NCBI RefSeq assembly: GCF_014647975.1
Contig: NZ_BMQF01000008.1
Coordinates: forward strand, 62,001 to 126,000
Source: Streptomyces fumigatiscleroticus
GTDB lineage: Bacteria > Actinomycetota > Actinomycetes > Streptomycetales > Streptomycetaceae
Direction of reading: 5' to 3'
DNA length: 64,000 nt
The notes below the pieces were generated by a model. It searched no databases. It had not been told where the DNA came from and was given only the letters and a program-made list of their open reading frames with translations. The translations under genes were made by a program, and so were the position numbers. Position 1 is the stretch's first letter. Each line of letters starts with the position of its first letter. Positions 25,211 to 34,357 of the stretch are shown here, in pieces.

Positions 25211-25753
25211 TTGCAGGACGTGGTGCTGGCGCTGCTGGTGAAGGAGCCGTCGCACGGATACGACCTGCGCAGGCGGTTGGCGGCGGCGCTCGGGCCGCTG
25301 GGGGAGACGCTGAACGCGGGGCAGGTCTATGTGACGCTCACCCGGCTGGAGAAGGCGGGGCTGGTCGTCCAGGCGCGTGAGGACACGCCGGTGCGCGGCC
25401 CGCGGCGCAAGGTGTACGCGCCGACCGCGGCCGGGTACGAGCGGGTGGCCGCGTGGATGGCCGAGGGCGCCGGACCCAGAACGGATGTGCCGGAGTTCCA
25501 TCTGAAGCTGGTGGCCGCCGCCGAGTCGGGTCTGGCCGATCCGCTCGCGCTCGTGGACGCGCGGCGGCGAGAGCTGATACGCAGCCTCGCCGAGGCCCAG
25601 CACGCCGCCCTCGCTCACGACACGAACGGGGAGGCCGGCCTGCTCCTGGAGGGCATCGCGCTCCGCTTGCAGGCCGATCTGCGCTGGCTGGAGGCGTGCG
25701 AGCGGGCCTGGTCCGCTCGCACCAAGGGTGGGAAAGGCGGAGGGGCCGGATGA
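25211..25753 (+). CDS. PadR-family transcriptional regulator
   Basis: A 180-residue regulator starting at TTG 25211, seven bases after GAGGAGGG: LQDVVLALLVKEPSHGYDLR is the PadR N-terminus, with the recognition segment AGQVYVTLTRLEKAGLVV and the wing RGPRRKVYAPTAAG. The C-terminal Vir-type helical domain (LLLEGIALRLQADLRWLEAC) mediates dimerisation. Its stop overlaps the ATG of the ABC ATPase (ATGA), so the three genes form one operon. It probably represses the exporter until its substrate is present. Confidence 0.9.
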   Translation: MQDVVLALLVKEPSHGYDLRRRLAAALGPLGETLNAGQVYVTLTRLEKAGLVVQAREDTPVRGPRRKVYAPTAAGYERVAAWMAEGAGPRTDVPEFHLKLVAAAESGLADPLALVDARRRELIRSLAEAQHAALAHDTNGEAGLLLEGIALRLQADLRWLEACERAWSARTKGGKGGGAG

Positions 25754-26583
25754 CGAGAGACGTGCCGCTGATCAGGGCCTGGTCGCGGCGGAGCGGAACG
25801 GACGACAACCCCGGCGCGGGGCCGGCCGGCCACCGGTCCGGTGACGCGTCCGTACCGGCGCTGCGGGCGGTCGGCCTGTCGCGGGCGTACGGGCAGGACG
25901 AGAGCCTGGTGTGGGCCGTCGACGGGGTCGATCTCGACGTACCGGCCGGGCAGACGCTCGCCGTGACCGGGCCCAGCGGCTGCGGCAAGTCGACGCTGTT
26001 ACAGCTCCTCGGCGGTCTCGACCGGCCCACGGACGGCGAGGTGTGGCTCGGCGGGCGGCGCATCGACCGCCTCGGCGAACGCGCGCTGGCCGGACTGCGC
26101 CGCCGCGCCATCGGGTTCGTCTTCCAGTCCTTCCAGCTGATGGACGAGCTGACCGCGGTGGAGAACGTCGAGCTGCCCGCGCTCCTCGCCGGCGCCTCAC
26201 CGCGTACCGCGCGCCGCCGCGCCGCGGCACTCCTCGATCAGGTCGGGCTCACCGACCGGGCCCGGCATCTGCCCTCCGAGCTCTCCGGCGGGCAGCGGCA
26301 GCGGGTCGCCATCGCCCGCGCCCTGGTCAACGAGCCGCTGGTGGTCCTGGCGGACGAGCCCACCGGGAACCTCGACAGCGCCGCGACCCAGGACATCCTC
26401 CGCCTCTTCGGCGAACTGCGCGCCGCCGGCCAGACGTTGGTCATGGTCACCCATGACGAGCGCGTCGCCGCCACGGCGGACCGCGTCGTCTCCCTGCGCG
26501 ACGGGATGCTGGCCGACGACACCCGCCTGGACGGCAGCGGCGGCACCGCACGGCTCGGCGCGCTGCTGGACTGGGAGGGCTGA
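25750..26583 (+). CDS. ABC transporter ATP-binding protein (MacB/LolD type), TTA-containing
   Basis: A 277-residue ATPase with Walker A GPSGCGKSTLL, Q-loop VFQSFQL, signature LSGGQRQRVAIARAL, Walker B VVLADEPTGNLD and the H-loop MVTHDER, the pattern of MacB/LolD/FtsE-like ATPases. About 40 extra N-terminal residues are disordered. It pairs with the FtsX-like permease two bases downstream. Codon 84, next to the P-loop, is TTA (25999-26001), which should make the operon's output bldA-dependent. Confidence 0.93.
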   Translation: MTRDVPLIRAWSRRSGTDDNPGAGPAGHRSGDASVPALRAVGLSRAYGQDESLVWAVDGVDLDVPAGQTLAVTGPSGCGKSTLLQLLGGLDRPTDGEVWLGGRRIDRLGERALAGLRRRAIGFVFQSFQLMDELTAVENVELPALLAGASPRTARRRAAALLDQVGLTDRARHLPSELSGGQRQRVAIARALVNEPLVVLADEPTGNLDSAATQDILRLFGELRAAGQTLVMVTHDERVAATADRVVSLRDGMLADDTRLDGSGGTARLGALLDWEG

Positions 26584-26585
26584 CC

Positions 26586-28346
26586 GTGGGACACCTGCTG
26601 CTGATGTGGCGCCTGGTCGTGCGCGACATGCGCCGCCGTCCCGGCGAGGCCGTCATGTTCCTGCTCGCCGTCACCACCGCCACCGCCAGTCTGACCCTCG
26701 GGCTGGCCACCACCGACGCCGTGGCCACCGCGTACCTGAACACCCGCGAGGCCACGGCCGGCCCCGACATCGTCGCCATCACGACGGCCACAGACCCCTC
26801 CGACCTGGCCGAACGCCTCGCACACACGCCCGGTGTGGCCGCACAGGCCGACCCGGTCTTCTCGTTCAGCACCATCGTGCGGGCACACGGCCGTACCGTG
26901 CGCTCCGCGGTCGAAGGACGCGACAGCGCACCGTCCGCCGTGGACCGGCCGCTGGTGACCTCCGGTACCTGGGTGCGTTCCGGCGGCGTGGTGGTCGAAC
27001 GCAGCTTCGCCGAGGAACTCGGCGTGCGCGTCGGCGACCGCGTCACCATCAGCGGGCGCGGCTACCCGGTCGTCGGCATCGCGATCAGCGCGGCCACCGG
27101 TGTGTATCCGCGCAGCGACTGGGCACAGGGACCCGGGCCGACCGAGGGCGGCGGCAGGGTCTGGCTCACCACCGCCGACACCCGCGCGGCGGCGGGCGAC
27201 ACACCCGGCGTCTACACGATCCGCCTGAGGCTGGACAACCCCGCCGAGACCGTCCGATGGCGCGCGACCGCGTTCGCCAAGGACCGCAGGGGTGACGCCT
27301 GGGTCAACACCCACGACTGGCAGACCATCCTCGACTCGGACTCCAGGCTCATCAAGTTCGCCCGCCCCACCCTGGTCATCGGCGGCTGGCTGCTCGCCGC
27401 GGCCGCGATCGTCACCCTCGCCGCGCTCGCCACCGTGCGCGCCACCCGCGACAACCGGCGTGCCGGGCTGCTCAAGGCCGTCGGCGCCGGTCCCGGCACC
27501 GTCGCCGCCGTCCTGCTGGCGCACCACCTGCTGCTGACCCTCCTGGCCACCGCGCTCGGCCTGACCTTCGGGACCCTGGTCGCACCGCGACTGGCCGTTC
27601 CCAGCGCGGGGCTGCTCAACACCGCCAGCCCTCCGACCACCAACGTCGTCGTCGCCGCGGTCTTCCTCGCCGTCGTGGTCGCCATGGCCGGTACGCTCGC
27701 CCCCGCCCTGCGTGCCGCCCGCACCAGCACCGTCCAGGCCCTGCTCGATCCGGCGCACATGCTCACGTACCACCCGCGGCTGACCGCCATGACGGCCCAC
27801 CTGCCCACGTCGCTCCTGATCGGCGTCCGGCTGCTGGTCCGCCGGCCCGGCCGCGCCGCCCTGACCTCCGTCGGCACGGCCGCCACCAGCGTCATGGTCA
27901 CCGCGGTGCTCATCTTCCGCGGCGATCCCCACTATGGCCACGACATGGACGAGCGCGACTTCCTGACCAGCCACGTGCTGCTCGGCGTCACCCTCGCGCT
28001 GGTGGCGATGTCCGCTCTCAACACCGTCTTCCTCGGCTGGAGGACCGCGGTGCAGGCCCGGCGCACCCTGACCATCACCCGTACCCTGGGCGCCACCCCC
28101 GGCCAGGTCGTCACGGCGCTCTGCGCCGCGCAACTCCTGTCCGCCGTGCCCGGGGTGGTGGTGGGTGTTCCGGTCGGGCTCGGCCTGTACGCGCTGGTCA
28201 GCTACGCCATGTCGCTGCCTCCGGTGACGTGGCTGCTCACCGCCGCACTCGCCATCCCGCTGGCGGTCGGAGCGCTGACCGCCCTGCCCGCCTGGGTCCA
28301 CACGCGCAGCCCCGCCGGGCGGGCCCTGAACGCCGAGTCCGCGTGA
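26586..28346 (+). CDS. ABC transporter permease, FtsX/MacB-like
   Basis: A 586-residue permease with an N-terminal helix, a large extracytoplasmic domain (about 45-255: AVATAYLNTREATAGPDIVA...), two groups of three membrane helices each related to the FtsX domain (around 255-385 and 465-575), and a cytoplasmic loop AARTSTVQALLDPAHM. Together with the ATPase it likely exports a lipid, peptide or antibiotic or works as a mechanotransmitter. GTG 26586 follows the ATPase stop by two bases. Confidence 0.88.
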   Translation: MGHLLLMWRLVVRDMRRRPGEAVMFLLAVTTATASLTLGLATTDAVATAYLNTREATAGPDIVAITTATDPSDLAERLAHTPGVAAQADPVFSFSTIVRAHGRTVRSAVEGRDSAPSAVDRPLVTSGTWVRSGGVVVERSFAEELGVRVGDRVTISGRGYPVVGIAISAATGVYPRSDWAQGPGPTEGGGRVWLTTADTRAAAGDTPGVYTIRLRLDNPAETVRWRATAFAKDRRGDAWVNTHDWQTILDSDSRLIKFARPTLVIGGWLLAAAAIVTLAALATVRATRDNRRAGLLKAVGAGPGTVAAVLLAHHLLLTLLATALGLTFGTLVAPRLAVPSAGLLNTASPPTTNVVVAAVFLAVVVAMAGTLAPALRAARTSTVQALLDPAHMLTYHPRLTAMTAHLPTSLLIGVRLLVRRPGRAALTSVGTAATSVMVTAVLIFRGDPHYGHDMDERDFLTSHVLLGVTLALVAMSALNTVFLGWRTAVQARRTLTITRTLGATPGQVVTALCAAQLLSAVPGVVVGVPVGLGLYALVSYAMSLPPVTWLLTAALAIPLAVGALTALPAWVHTRSPAGRALNAESA

Positions 28347-28481
28347 CGGGCCGTTCACCGGGGCCGCCGACCGAGCCGGGCAGCTCTTGGTGCCCCGGCC
28401 GGTCCCGGCGATGCCGGCGGGTACTTCTCACGCACCGGGTCATATTCGATCACCCTCGGACCGCACCGGACGGTAAGGTCC

Positions 28482-29135
28482 ATGAGCGTGAGACTCGCGC
28501 TCTTCGACCTGGACGGCACCCTGGTCGACCGCACCGCCGCCTTCGCGGACGCCATAGCCGACCTCAGCCACGACCACGGCTACGGCCCGGAGATCGAGCA
28601 ATGGCTGCTGACCGAACTCGCCGACCGGGCCGACCGCAGCGACTTCGACCGCCTGCGCGCCACCTTCTCGCTCGACGAGTCCGCCGACCATCTGTGGCGC
28701 GTCTACATCGGCCGTATGGCCGCCGCCGTCACCTGCCGCCCCGCCGTTCTGGAGAGCCTGACGCGGCTGAAGGACGCCGGCTGGAGCATCGGCATAGCCA
28801 CCAACGGCGCCAGTGACATCCAGCGCGCGAAGGTCCACGCCACCGGGCTCGCCGACCTCATCGACGGCATCGCCGCCTCCGGCGACATCGACGTCCGCAA
28901 ACCCGATCCCCGGCTCTTCGAACTCGCCGCGGCCCGATGCGGCACCCAGCTGACCCCCGGCGACTGGATGACCGGTGACAATCCCGACACCGACATCACC
29001 GGCGGCCACAACGCGGGCCTGCGAACGATCTGGGTACGCGGCCGGCCCTGGCCCGAGGGTCTGACGACGCCCCACCACACCGTCGACGACGTCACTGACG
29101 CCATCGACCATCTCCTCACCCGTCCCGCGGAGTAG
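28482..29135 (+). CDS. HAD-superfamily phosphatase
   Basis: A 217-residue HAD hydrolase with motif I LFDLDGTLVD, motif II IATNGA, motif III around VRKPDP and motif IV TGDNPDTDITGG. A helical cap sits between motifs I and II (subclass IA, phosphoglycolate-phosphatase-like). The phosphorylated substrate is unknown. It ends five bases before the next gene, so they are probably co-transcribed. Confidence 0.88.
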   Translation: MSVRLALFDLDGTLVDRTAAFADAIADLSHDHGYGPEIEQWLLTELADRADRSDFDRLRATFSLDESADHLWRVYIGRMAAAVTCRPAVLESLTRLKDAGWSIGIATNGASDIQRAKVHATGLADLIDGIAASGDIDVRKPDPRLFELAAARCGTQLTPGDWMTGDNPDTDITGGHNAGLRTIWVRGRPWPEGLTTPHHTVDDVTDAIDHLLTRPAE

Positions 29136-29139
29136 ACCA

Positions 29140-29982
29140 GTGACCCAGCAGCCCGTCGTCGGCATCCTCCACCCCGGCAGCATGGGAGCCGCCGTCGCGG
29201 CCTGTGCGGCGGCCAACGCCGCCACCGTTCTGTGGTGCGCAGCGGGACGCAGCGCCGCCAGCGCGGCCCGGGCGGAACGACACGGGCTGCGACCGGTGGC
29301 GACCCTGGCCGAACTGCTCCACCGGTCCGACATCGTCCTCGGCCTCTGTCCGCCGGCCGCCGCCGAAGACATGGCCCGTGACGTCGCCGCGCACGGCTTC
29401 ACCGGTGTCTACGTGGAAGCGAACGCCATCGACGCGCGGCGCACTCGACGCATCGCGGACCTGCTCGGCACCACGGCCACCGTCGTCGACGGCGGCGTGA
29501 TCGGTGCCCCGCCGCTGAACGGCGAGACGTCCTTGCTGTACCTCTCCGGCCCGCAGGACGAAGCCCGGCGTGTCGCCGGCCTGTTCGCCGGTACGGCGGT
29601 GGAGGCGACGGTTCTGGGATCCGAGATCGGCCGGGCGAGCGCGTTGAAACTGTCGTACGCGGCGTTCCAGAAGGTCAGCCGCGTACTGGTCGCCCTCTCC
29701 TACGGCCTGGCCCGCGAGCACGGCGTGGAGCGGGAGTTGCGCACCGTCGCCGCCCGGCGCACCGACTCGTATCTGTGCGAGACCGAGTACGTCGCGAAGG
29801 CCGCGGCCCGCGCCTGGCGGTGGGGGCCCGAGATGGAGGAGATCGCCGACATGCTCGCCGAAGCCGGCCTCCCGCCGGACATGCTGCGTGCGGCGGCGGC
29901 CACCCTGGCACGGTGGAACGAGGCGAAGGACGACAGCGGGCTCACGCTCTCCGACGCCCTGGACCGGCTCGCCGGTTCGTAG
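29140..29982 (+). CDS. NAD(P)-binding 6-phosphogluconate/beta-hydroxyacid-dehydrogenase-like protein (DUF1932)
   Basis: A 280-residue dehydrogenase. N-terminal Rossmann fold with GILHPGSMGAAVAACAA in place of the usual GxGxxG, LGLCPPAAAEDMARDV, VDGGVIGAPPLNGETSLLYL, then the conserved lysine segment ASALKLSYAAFQKVSR and a C-terminal DUF1932-type helical domain. The substrate is unknown. GTG 29140 follows the phosphatase gene closely. Confidence 0.83.
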   Translation: MTQQPVVGILHPGSMGAAVAACAAANAATVLWCAAGRSAASAARAERHGLRPVATLAELLHRSDIVLGLCPPAAAEDMARDVAAHGFTGVYVEANAIDARRTRRIADLLGTTATVVDGGVIGAPPLNGETSLLYLSGPQDEARRVAGLFAGTAVEATVLGSEIGRASALKLSYAAFQKVSRVLVALSYGLAREHGVERELRTVAARRTDSYLCETEYVAKAAARAWRWGPEMEEIADMLAEAGLPPDMLRAAAATLARWNEAKDDSGLTLSDALDRLAGS

Positions 29983-30063
29983 CCCGCGCTCGTGCCGTCG
30001 CGGCCCCGGCCCGGCTGGGCAGGCAGGTGCCACCGTGCTCGCCCACCCGGCCCGCGTGGCGGG

Positions 30064-30768
30064 TCAGTCGCGGTCGACGTGCACGCGTCGGATCTTGCCG
30101 TCGTCGGCGTCGACGTCGTAGGTCGTCTTGTTCCAGTCGTCGGTCGAGACGATGTCCACCGACCAGATCGTGGTGCCGTCGTCGGTGTCGTCCAGTTTGA
30201 CGGAGGTGACCGTGCCCTTCGTCTGTCCCGTGGCCTTGTCGACGGCTTGCTGCGAGGAGATCTTCGCGCCCGAGAGCCGGTCCTCGAGCTTGCGCTTGTC
30301 GTCGGCGTCCTGGTCGGGCTCGGTGCGGGAGAGCACGACCTTGCCGGAGTCGGCGTCCACGTTCACCTGGTGTTCCGTGCCGTCCTTCTCGGCCACCGAG
30401 GTCTCCCACACCGGCTTGTCGTCGGCACCGCGTTTGAGTTCGAGCTCGGTGAGCGTCCCGTCCGACACCTCGTCGGCCGCGGTACGCGCGGCCTTGCGGT
30501 AACCGATCTTGTCGTCGGGGATGAGATCCTTGCGTTCGCGCTGGTCCTCGGTCAGCGACTTCGTCGCGGACGCCGAGGAGGTGGCGGCCACATCGGAAGC
30601 GGCGACGGACGACGGCCGCTCTCCGCCGACGTCACCGCCGTCACCGCATCCGGTGAGCAGCGGGGTGGCGCAGACCGCCGCGGCGCACACGAGGCCCACG
30701 GCACGGCCGGGGCCGGCAGCGGATCGGTGCGAGCCGGTCGTGCGGGCGGAGGACTTCGAGAGTGTCAT
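30064..30768 (-). CDS. PepSY-domain lipoprotein
   Basis: A 234-residue exported protein. ATG 30768 is chosen because GAGGAT precedes it; a signal peptide follows with lipobox LLTGC (Cys 41). A Ser/Ala-rich linker leads to two PepSY repeats: LTELELKRGADDKPVWETSV...NVDADSGKVVLS and VTSVKLDDTDDGTTIWSVDI...DVDADDGKIRRVHVDRD. PepSY domains are thought to inhibit proteases or bind peptides at the cell surface. No protease or two-component gene is adjacent. Confidence 0.85.
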   Translation of the reverse strand: MTLSKSSARTTGSHRSAAGPGRAVGLVCAAAVCATPLLTGCGDGGDVGGERPSSVAASDVAATSSASATKSLTEDQRERKDLIPDDKIGYRKAARTAADEVSDGTLTELELKRGADDKPVWETSVAEKDGTEHQVNVDADSGKVVLSRTEPDQDADDKRKLEDRLSGAKISSQQAVDKATGQTKGTVTSVKLDDTDDGTTIWSVDIVSTDDWNKTTYDVDADDGKIRRVHVDRD

Positions 30769-30937
30769 AGGCCGATCCTCGGCCGGGCGCCGCCGGGTCA
30801 CCACCGGAGGGATTCCCATCCGGAGCCGTTCGAGCGACACGGCCGTGCGCGGGCCGCCACCGGCGGTGGCACTGTCGTGACCTGCTTTCGGCCGTAAGCC
30901 GATCACTCAGACAGTAACTTCATGTGAAGCTTTCCCC

Positions 30938-31741
30938 ATGGATCACATGACTGACGACTTGCATGCCAGGCTCCGTACCGATCGCCCGCACTCCGCCCGG
31001 GTCTGGAACTATCTGCTGGGCGGCAAGGACAACTACCCCGTCGACAGCGAACTCGGCGACGTCATCCTCACCACGTTTCCCGAATTCGCCGCCGTCGCAC
31101 GGCTGCAACGGCGTTTCCTGGCGCGGGCCGTCGGCTTCCTGGTGCGTGAGGCCGGTATCCGTCAGTTCCTCGACATCGGCACCGGACTGCCCACCGCCGA
31201 CAACACGCACGAGCTGGCCCAGCGCATCGCGCCGGAGAGCAGGATCGTCTACGTCGACAACGACCCTCTTGTCCTGACGCATGCACAGGCACTCCTGACC
31301 AGCAGCCCCGAGGGAGTCTGCGCCTACGTGGACGCCGATGTGCGCGACCCGGCACGGATTCTGGCCGAAGCGGCCGGCACCCTGGACTTCGACCGGCCGG
31401 TCGCCCTGACCATGATGGGCATCATGGGGCAGATCTCCGACGCCGACCGCCCCGCGGACCTGGTGGCCGACCTGCTGTCGGGTCTGCCCTCGGGCAGTTA
31501 TCTCGCCCTGAGCGACGGCACGAACACCAACGAGGCACTCAACAGGGCGGTCGCGGCATACAACCAGCAGTCGGTGCACACCTATCATCTGCGGTCCCCG
31601 CAGGAGATCGGCTCCTTCTTCACCGGACTGGACCTCGTGGCGCCCGGAGTCGTGTCCAGCCCCGCCTGGCGTCCGGATCCGAGTCAGCCCTCGGAGACCG
31701 CGGCCGAGGTCGCGTTCTGCGGCGTCGCGCGCAAGCCCTGA
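30938..31741 (+). CDS. SAM-dependent methyltransferase, DUF574 (S-adenosyl methyltransferase) family
   Basis: A 267-residue protein with the actinobacterial DUF574 signature: PHSARVWNYLLGGKDNYPVD near the N-terminus, QFLDIGTGLPTADNTHELAQ as the SAM-binding motif, VYVDNDPLVLTHAQALL, and the terminal AEVAFCGVARKP. Streptomyces genomes carry many paralogues; the methyl acceptor is generally unknown. ATG 30938 or the in-frame ATG at 30947 could start it. Confidence 0.9.
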   Translation: MDHMTDDLHARLRTDRPHSARVWNYLLGGKDNYPVDSELGDVILTTFPEFAAVARLQRRFLARAVGFLVREAGIRQFLDIGTGLPTADNTHELAQRIAPESRIVYVDNDPLVLTHAQALLTSSPEGVCAYVDADVRDPARILAEAAGTLDFDRPVALTMMGIMGQISDADRPADLVADLLSGLPSGSYLALSDGTNTNEALNRAVAAYNQQSVHTYHLRSPQEIGSFFTGLDLVAPGVVSSPAWRPDPSQPSETAAEVAFCGVARKP

Positions 31742-31883
31742 TCCCGGCAGACCGAAGGACACGTCCGGGCCCGCCCCGGCCACGGCGCCGATTCCCGTCA
31801 TGGCCGGAGAAGGGCCCGGGCGCCGGCACCGCCGTTTCAGCGGCGTGGGCCCGTGGGCGGTGCGCCGGCGGCGGTGTGCGGGA

Positions 31884-33242
31884 TCAGGTGAGTTCCGCCG
31901 ACAGCCGCTGGAGGGTGGTGGCGTGGCCCAGAGGGCTGCCGCTCTCCACCCAGTGGCTGAGCGGAGCGGTGGCGAACAGGCCCGCGTTCGCCAGAAGACC
32001 GGCTCCGACGACGCCTTCCGCATGGTCGAGGGAGGCGGCACGGACGGTCAGGCCGGCGGTGACGAGCTGCGTGCACCGCGCGTGCACGGTCGACGAGACG
32101 ATGTCGACGAACCGCGGGCCGGTCCGCAGCACACCACCGCCCAGGACGACGACGCCGGGGTTGCAGAAGTTGACCAGGTTGGCGATGGTCTCCGCGACCC
32201 GCCGGGAACGTTTGTCGATCATCTCCAGGGCCAGACGGTCTCCGGCGACCGCGGCCTTGCCGACCTCTCCGAGTGTCAGACGGCCGCTCTTCTCCAACAC
32301 CTTGGTGAGATAGGGACTTTCGCTCACACGGCGGGCGGATTCCTCGAGCATGGACCAGCCGCCCGCGACAGCCTCCAGACAGCCGGTCCGGCCGCACCGG
32401 CATACGGCCGACGGATCGTCGACCACGTGGGTGTGGCCGATGTCGCCGGCGGCACCGCGGTCACCCCGGAGCAGCCGTCCACGGACCACCAGGCCCGCTC
32501 CGATGCCCGTGCCGACCTTGACGAAGAGCATGTCCCGGCCGTCGCGCGGGGTACCGGACGTCCATTCGCCCAGTGCCATGAGGTTCACGTCGTTGTCCAC
32601 CCAGACGGGGGCGTCGTAGTGTTCCCGGAGCCAGGAGCGGACGTTGAAGCCGTCCCAGCCCGGCATGATCGGTGGGGCGACGAGCCGGCCGGTCGCGAAC
32701 TCCACCGGTCCGGGCACACCGATGCCGACCGCCCAGGGCCTGTCCAGCCCGGTCTTGCGGGCGAGGGCGGTGAACGCCGCCTGCACCTGCCGCATCGTGG
32801 GTTCGGGACCGGTCTCGACGGACCAGTCCTCGTGGTGGGAGGCGATGACGGCGCCGGACAGATCGAGGACGGCGGCGGTGAACTCGGAGGCACCGACGAG
32901 GGCGCTGTAGATGTGTCCTGCCCGGGTCCGGAAGCGCAGGGTGCGCGCCTGTCGCCCTCCGGACGACGGGGCCAGCGCGCCGTCTTCGAGGAGTCCGAGC
33001 GACAGGGCCTGGTCGACGCGCTGAGTGACGACCTTGCGGCTGAGACCGGTCAGGGCGACGAGTTCCGGTCTCGTGGTGGCCTGGCCCGAGCGCACAAGGT
33101 TGATCACTATGGCGAGTGGGGCCGCGTCGAGCGTCGGCAGTGCGGCCACCGGGGTGAACCCGATCGCCGACTCCGGGTGCGGAGCGGCGCCGATCGGGAC
33201 CGGCCGGCCCATGTCTTCCCCGTTCGTCGTTCCGGCATCCAT
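31884..33242 (-). CDS. ROK-family transcriptional regulator at the C-glycoside locus
   Basis: About 452 residues: an N-terminal winged helix (INLVRSGQATTRPELVALTG, LSRKVVTQRVDQALSLGLLE) joined to a ROK sugar-kinase-like domain with GVPGPVEFATGR, VDNDVNLMALGEW and the zinc site CRCGRTGCLEA. It should repress the neighbouring catabolic genes and be released by a sugar or glycoside. Start uncertain: ATG 33242 or the in-frame ATG 33212, which has GGGGAAG very close upstream. It follows the isomerase-like gene by 86 bases on the same strand. Confidence 0.88.
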   Translation of the reverse strand: MDAGTTNGEDMGRPVPIGAAPHPESAIGFTPVAALPTLDAAPLAIVINLVRSGQATTRPELVALTGLSRKVVTQRVDQALSLGLLEDGALAPSSGGRQARTLRFRTRAGHIYSALVGASEFTAAVLDLSGAVIASHHEDWSVETGPEPTMRQVQAAFTALARKTGLDRPWAVGIGVPGPVEFATGRLVAPPIMPGWDGFNVRSWLREHYDAPVWVDNDVNLMALGEWTSGTPRDGRDMLFVKVGTGIGAGLVVRGRLLRGDRGAAGDIGHTHVVDDPSAVCRCGRTGCLEAVAGGWSMLEESARRVSESPYLTKVLEKSGRLTLGEVGKAAVAGDRLALEMIDKRSRRVAETIANLVNFCNPGVVVLGGGVLRTGPRFVDIVSSTVHARCTQLVTAGLTVRAASLDHAEGVVGAGLLANAGLFATAPLSHWVESGSPLGHATTLQRLSAELT

Positions 33243-33328
33243 ATCCGAACGTGATGGTACGGCAGCGCCGCTCCACGGCCTTCCTACGAGCGGAACGTCC
33301 GGGCGGGACACGGCGCGGCCGGGCGGCG

Positions 33329-34357
33329 TCATTGGTTGCTGAACGCCGCGTCGAAGGAGGCCGAGGGCAACGGCCACAGCAGCGACCGGACGCGCTCGAC
33401 GGCCTCGGCGGCACCATGCATCCGGTCCATGCCGGCGTCTTCCCACTCGACGGAGACCGGGCCGGTGTACCCGATCGACGCCAGGGCCCGGAAGGCGTCC
33501 TCCCAGGGGACGTCCCCATGCCCGGTGGACACGAAGTCCCAGCCTCGCCGCGGGTCGCCCCACGGCAGATGGGATCCGAGCACGCCGGACCGTCCGGAGG
33601 CCGGCCGGACACGGGTGTCCTTGCAGTCGACGTGGTAGATCCGGTCGGCGAAGTCGGTGATGAAGCCGACGGTGTCGATGCCCTGCCAGAGCATGTGCGA
33701 GGGATCCCAGTTGAAGCCGAAGGCGGGGCGGTGGCCGACGGCCTCCAGCGCGCGCACGCTCGTCCAGTGGTCGTAGGCGATCTCGGCGGGATGGACCTCG
33801 TGGGCGAACCGGACCCCTTCGTCGTCGAACACGTCGAGGATCGGGTTCCAGCGGCGGGCGAAGTCGGCGTAGCCGTCGTCGATCACCGACTGGGGAACCG
33901 GGGGGAACATCGCGACATAGGGCCAGATCTTGGAGCCGGTGAAGCCGACGACGACGTCCGCGCCGAGCCGGCGGGCGACGCGGGCGGCGCGCTTCATGTC
34001 CTCCGCGGCCCGTTGCCGCACGCCCTCCGGATCGCCGTCGCCCCAGGTGCTGGGACGCAGGATCGCCCGGTGCCGGAAGTCGATGGGGTCGTCGCAGACG
34101 GCCTGTCCGGTGAGGTGGTGGGAGATCGCCCAGCAGCGAAGCCCGTAGGTGTCGAGGATGTCGAGCCTGCTGCGGAGATACGACTGGTCGGCCTCGGCGC
34201 GCTCCAGGTCGAGGTGGTCACCGGACGCGGCGATCTCCAGCCCGTCGTAGCCCCATTCGCTCGCCAGGCGGGCCACTGTCTCGAAGGGCAGGTCCGCCCA
34301 CTGGCCGGTGAACAGCGTCACGGGCTGCCGGGCCGCGGGCTGCTGCGGGGTCGTCAT
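33329..34357 (-). CDS. sugar phosphate isomerase/epimerase-like TIM-barrel protein (second copy)
   Basis: A 342-residue xylose-isomerase-like barrel. Likely metal ligands: Glu in RFAHEVHPAEIAYD, Asp/His in NWDPSHMLWQGID, His in IYHVDCKDT, Glu in SVEWEDAGMD. The group includes inosose dehydratases, 3-keto-sugar lyases and C-glycoside-cleaving alpha subunits. It is translationally coupled to the Gfo/Idh gene (ATGA overlap), so it probably acts on that enzyme's keto product. It differs clearly from the barrel protein at 35579-36481; the two are likely to perform successive steps. Confidence 0.85.
   Translation of the reverse strand: MTTPQQPAARQPVTLFTGQWADLPFETVARLASEWGYDGLEIAASGDHLDLERAEADQSYLRSRLDILDTYGLRCWAISHHLTGQAVCDDPIDFRHRAILRPSTWGDGDPEGVRQRAAEDMKRAARVARRLGADVVVGFTGSKIWPYVAMFPPVPQSVIDDGYADFARRWNPILDVFDDEGVRFAHEVHPAEIAYDHWTSVRALEAVGHRPAFGFNWDPSHMLWQGIDTVGFITDFADRIYHVDCKDTRVRPASGRSGVLGSHLPWGDPRRGWDFVSTGHGDVPWEDAFRALASIGYTGPVSVEWEDAGMDRMHGAAEAVERVRSLLWPLPSASFDAAFSNQ

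Noticed and set aside
26238..28358. 706-residue minus-strand frame opposite the FtsX-like permease
   Set aside because: Very Gly/Asp/Gln-rich low-complexity translation, typical of the antisense frame of a high-GC gene; the plus-strand permease is convincing.
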